DNA of 5,672 bases from contig JAIRUB010000052.1 in assembly GCA_031254635.1 (NCBI GenBank), positions 1 to 5,672 of the forward strand, in the 5' to 3' direction. A program made the position numbers and the translations under genes. The DNA comes from Prevotellaceae bacterium (lineage in GTDB: Bacteria; Bacteroidota; Bacteroidia; Bacteroidales; UBA932). A model generated the notes under the pieces. It searched no databases, had not been told where the DNA came from, and saw only the letters and a program-made list of their open reading frames with translations. Of this stretch, positions 4,768 to 5,672 are shown piece after piece (the first letter of the stretch is position 1; each line of letters begins with the position of its first letter).

Positions 4768-4788
4768 CTGATACTTGATACCTGATAC
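4768..4788 (+). repeat. Three tandem heptamers TGATAC-type
   Basis: CTGATAC (4768-4774), TTGATAC (4775-4781) and CTGATAC (4782-4788) are exactly in phase. An AT-rich tract (4737-4765) lies between this and the purine-rich array. Just after, AATCAACAA occurs at 4791-4799 and 4802-4810, leading into the methyltransferase ATG at 4817. No TAnnTTTG promoter was found in this spacer, so the promoter of the next gene is unidentified. Confidence 0.65.
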
Positions 4789-4816
4789 CAAATCAACAAA
4801 TAATCAACAACAATAA

Positions 4817-5530
4817 ATGATTTCCAAATCTGATATATCGCTCATCACCTCTCTTGCGCATAAAAAATACCGCGATGAGTTGGGCTTGTTTGTGGTGGAG
4901 GGGCCGAAAATGGTGGAGGAGGTTCAACTTTCAGGCTACACAATTCATAAACTGTTTACCGATGCTGAATTGACTCCCGCCGAGATGAAGAAAATAAGCG
5001 GATTCAAAACACCTTCTTCCGCCTTAGCGGTAGTAAGGCAACCGAAACATCAATTGAATATTGCCGATATGTCGGGCGATTTGCTATTGGCATTGGACGG
5101 CGTTCAAGACCCCGGAAATTTAGGCACTATTATCCGTTTGGCAGATTGGTTTGGCATTCGGCATATCGTGTGCTCACAAACCTCTGCCGATTGCTACAAC
5201 TCAAAGGTGGTACAGGCTACTATGGGGGCTATTTTCAGGGTAAAGATATATTATTATACTTCTTTGGCCGATTTCTGTGAGCAGATGGCCGGAAAGATAC
5301 CTATTTACGGTACCGCTTTAGATGGTGATAATATTTATGAAAAGCCGTTGATTACGCCCTCTATATTGGTGATGGGAAGCGAGGGTAGCGGAATTTCACC
5401 GGAAGTAGCTGCATGGCTATCCAATAAGTTATATATTCCTTCTTATCCTGCTGAAAATAGAGGAAGTGAGTCGCTGAATGTTGCTGTGAGTACAGCCATT
5501 GTATGTGCCGAATTTCGCCGAAAAATATAA
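4817..5530 (+). CDS. SpoU/TrmH-family RNA 2'-O-methyltransferase
   Basis: This enzyme methylates a ribose 2'-OH in tRNA or rRNA using S-adenosylmethionine, and is expected to be a cytoplasmic dimer with a trefoil-knot fold. The 237-residue protein has both expected parts. Residues 1-80 form the N-terminal RNA-binding region, with the opening LAHKKYRDELGLFVVEGPKM typical of SpoU substrate-binding domains. Residues 88-237 form the SPOUT domain. Motif 1 is LDGVQDPGNLGTIIR (93-107), including Asn101 and the catalytic Arg107. Motif 2 is LVMGSEGSGIS (184-194), and motif 3 ends in SESLNVAVSTAI (217-228). All cofactor-knot residues are present, so it should be active. The substrate cannot be assigned; an RlmB-like rRNA target is one possibility. 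The gene ends 21 bases before a strong bidirectional terminator. The ATG follows an A- and C-rich leader without a Shine-Dalgarno sequence. Confidence 0.94.
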   Translation: MISKSDISLITSLAHKKYRDELGLFVVEGPKMVEEVQLSGYTIHKLFTDAELTPAEMKKISGFKTPSSALAVVRQPKHQLNIADMSGDLLLALDGVQDPGNLGTIIRLADWFGIRHIVCSQTSADCYNSKVVQATMGAIFRVKIYYYTSLADFCEQMAGKIPIYGTALDGDNIYEKPLITPSILVMGSEGSGISPEVAAWLSNKLYIPSYPAENRGSESLNVAVSTAIVCAEFRRKI

Positions 5531-5551
5531 TCTCCAATCTTTTAGTTGATA

Positions 5552-5593
5552 AAAAAACTCCCCACCGAAATTACTTTCAGCAGGGAGTTTTTT
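5552..5593. terminator. Bidirectional intrinsic terminator between convergent genes
   Basis: AAAAAACTCCC (5552-5562) pairs fully with GGGAGTTTTTT (5583-5593), an 11-base stem. Within the loop a small inner stem, GAAA (5567-5570) with TTTC (5575-5578), can also form. The A-run on one side and T-run on the other make it work in both directions. It serves the methyltransferase gene on the plus strand and the convergent partial gene on the minus strand. Confidence 0.88.
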
Positions 5594-5620
5594 AATTTTT
5601 AATTCGTAATTTTTAATTGG
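5593..5620. repeat. Four tandem heptamers of the form TAATTNN
   Basis: The units are TAATTTT (5593-5599), TAATTCG (5600-5606), TAATTTT (5607-5613) and TAATTGG (5614-5620). The array touches the terminator T-run and contains the stop codon and last codons of the minus-strand gene. On the minus strand it reads AAAATTA-like, close to the ATTAAAA units after panB. Confidence 0.6.
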
Positions 5621-5672
5621 TTACCGTAATCACCGCTCTCCTATTCTGCTTACGATTTGCTTCATTCGTATT
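5613..5672 (-). CDS. C-terminal end of a probable OmpA-domain protein, cut by window edge
   Basis: Reading the minus strand from 5672 gives 19 codons, NTNEANRKQNRRAVITVTN, and a TAA stop at 5613-5615. The pattern of an Arg three residues before NRR, followed by a short beta strand to the C-terminus, matches the end of OmpA/MotB-like peptidoglycan-binding domains, where NRR is strongly conserved. Such proteins anchor the outer membrane to peptidoglycan. Everything upstream lies outside the window, so total length and other domains are unknown. The gene converges on the methyltransferase gene and shares its terminator at 5552-5593. The call rests on a very short peptide; a chance open frame is possible, but the terminator position supports a real gene end here. 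Confidence 0.6.
   Translation of the reverse strand, partial: NTNEANRKQNRRAVITVTN

Overview
The window looks like chromosomal DNA from a member of the Bacteroidetes (Bacteroidota). Three things suggest this. Several genes are preceded by the TAnnTTTG type of -7 promoter element that is characteristic of this phylum. Start codons have A-rich leaders and no clear Shine-Dalgarno sequence. The spacers carry short-period repeats and conserved low-complexity tracts. The order or family within the phylum cannot be fixed from this sequence alone.

Layout, left to right. The 5' two thirds of dnaK (Hsp70 chaperone) lie on the minus strand and run off the left edge. A divergent intergenic region holds the dnaK promoter candidate and the promoter of a small plus-strand lipoprotein gene (1501-1947, PEGA-like). 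Next comes panB (2133-2948, pantothenate/CoA synthesis), with a well-formed Bacteroidetes promoter and a palindrome just upstream of it. A 17-base stretch containing half of this palindrome also occurs in the dnaK upstream region. After panB is a non-coding block made of a 7-base-period repeat array followed by three consecutive hairpins. A two-gene MNT nucleotidyltransferase/HEPN module follows (3190-3909), which is a toxin-antitoxin type pair with its own promoter. Then come an RluA-family pseudouridine synthase (3982-4671), a spacer built almost entirely of short-period repeats, and a SpoU/TrmH-family RNA 2'-O-methyltransferase (4817-5530). A bidirectional terminator ends this gene and faces the last 19 codons of a convergent minus-strand gene, probably an OmpA-domain protein, cut by the right edge.

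How the genes relate. Most are housekeeping genes: protein folding, coenzyme synthesis and RNA modification. The MNT/HEPN pair is the only accessory-looking element. It is bracketed on the left by heptamer repeats and a REP-like hairpin cluster, which suggests it was inserted between panB and the pseudouridine synthase gene. The main unexplained features are the 7-base-period arrays in three separate intergenic spots, the three-hairpin element, and the palindromic motif shared by the dnaK and panB upstream regions. I found no CRISPR array, tRNA, rRNA or recognisable transposase.
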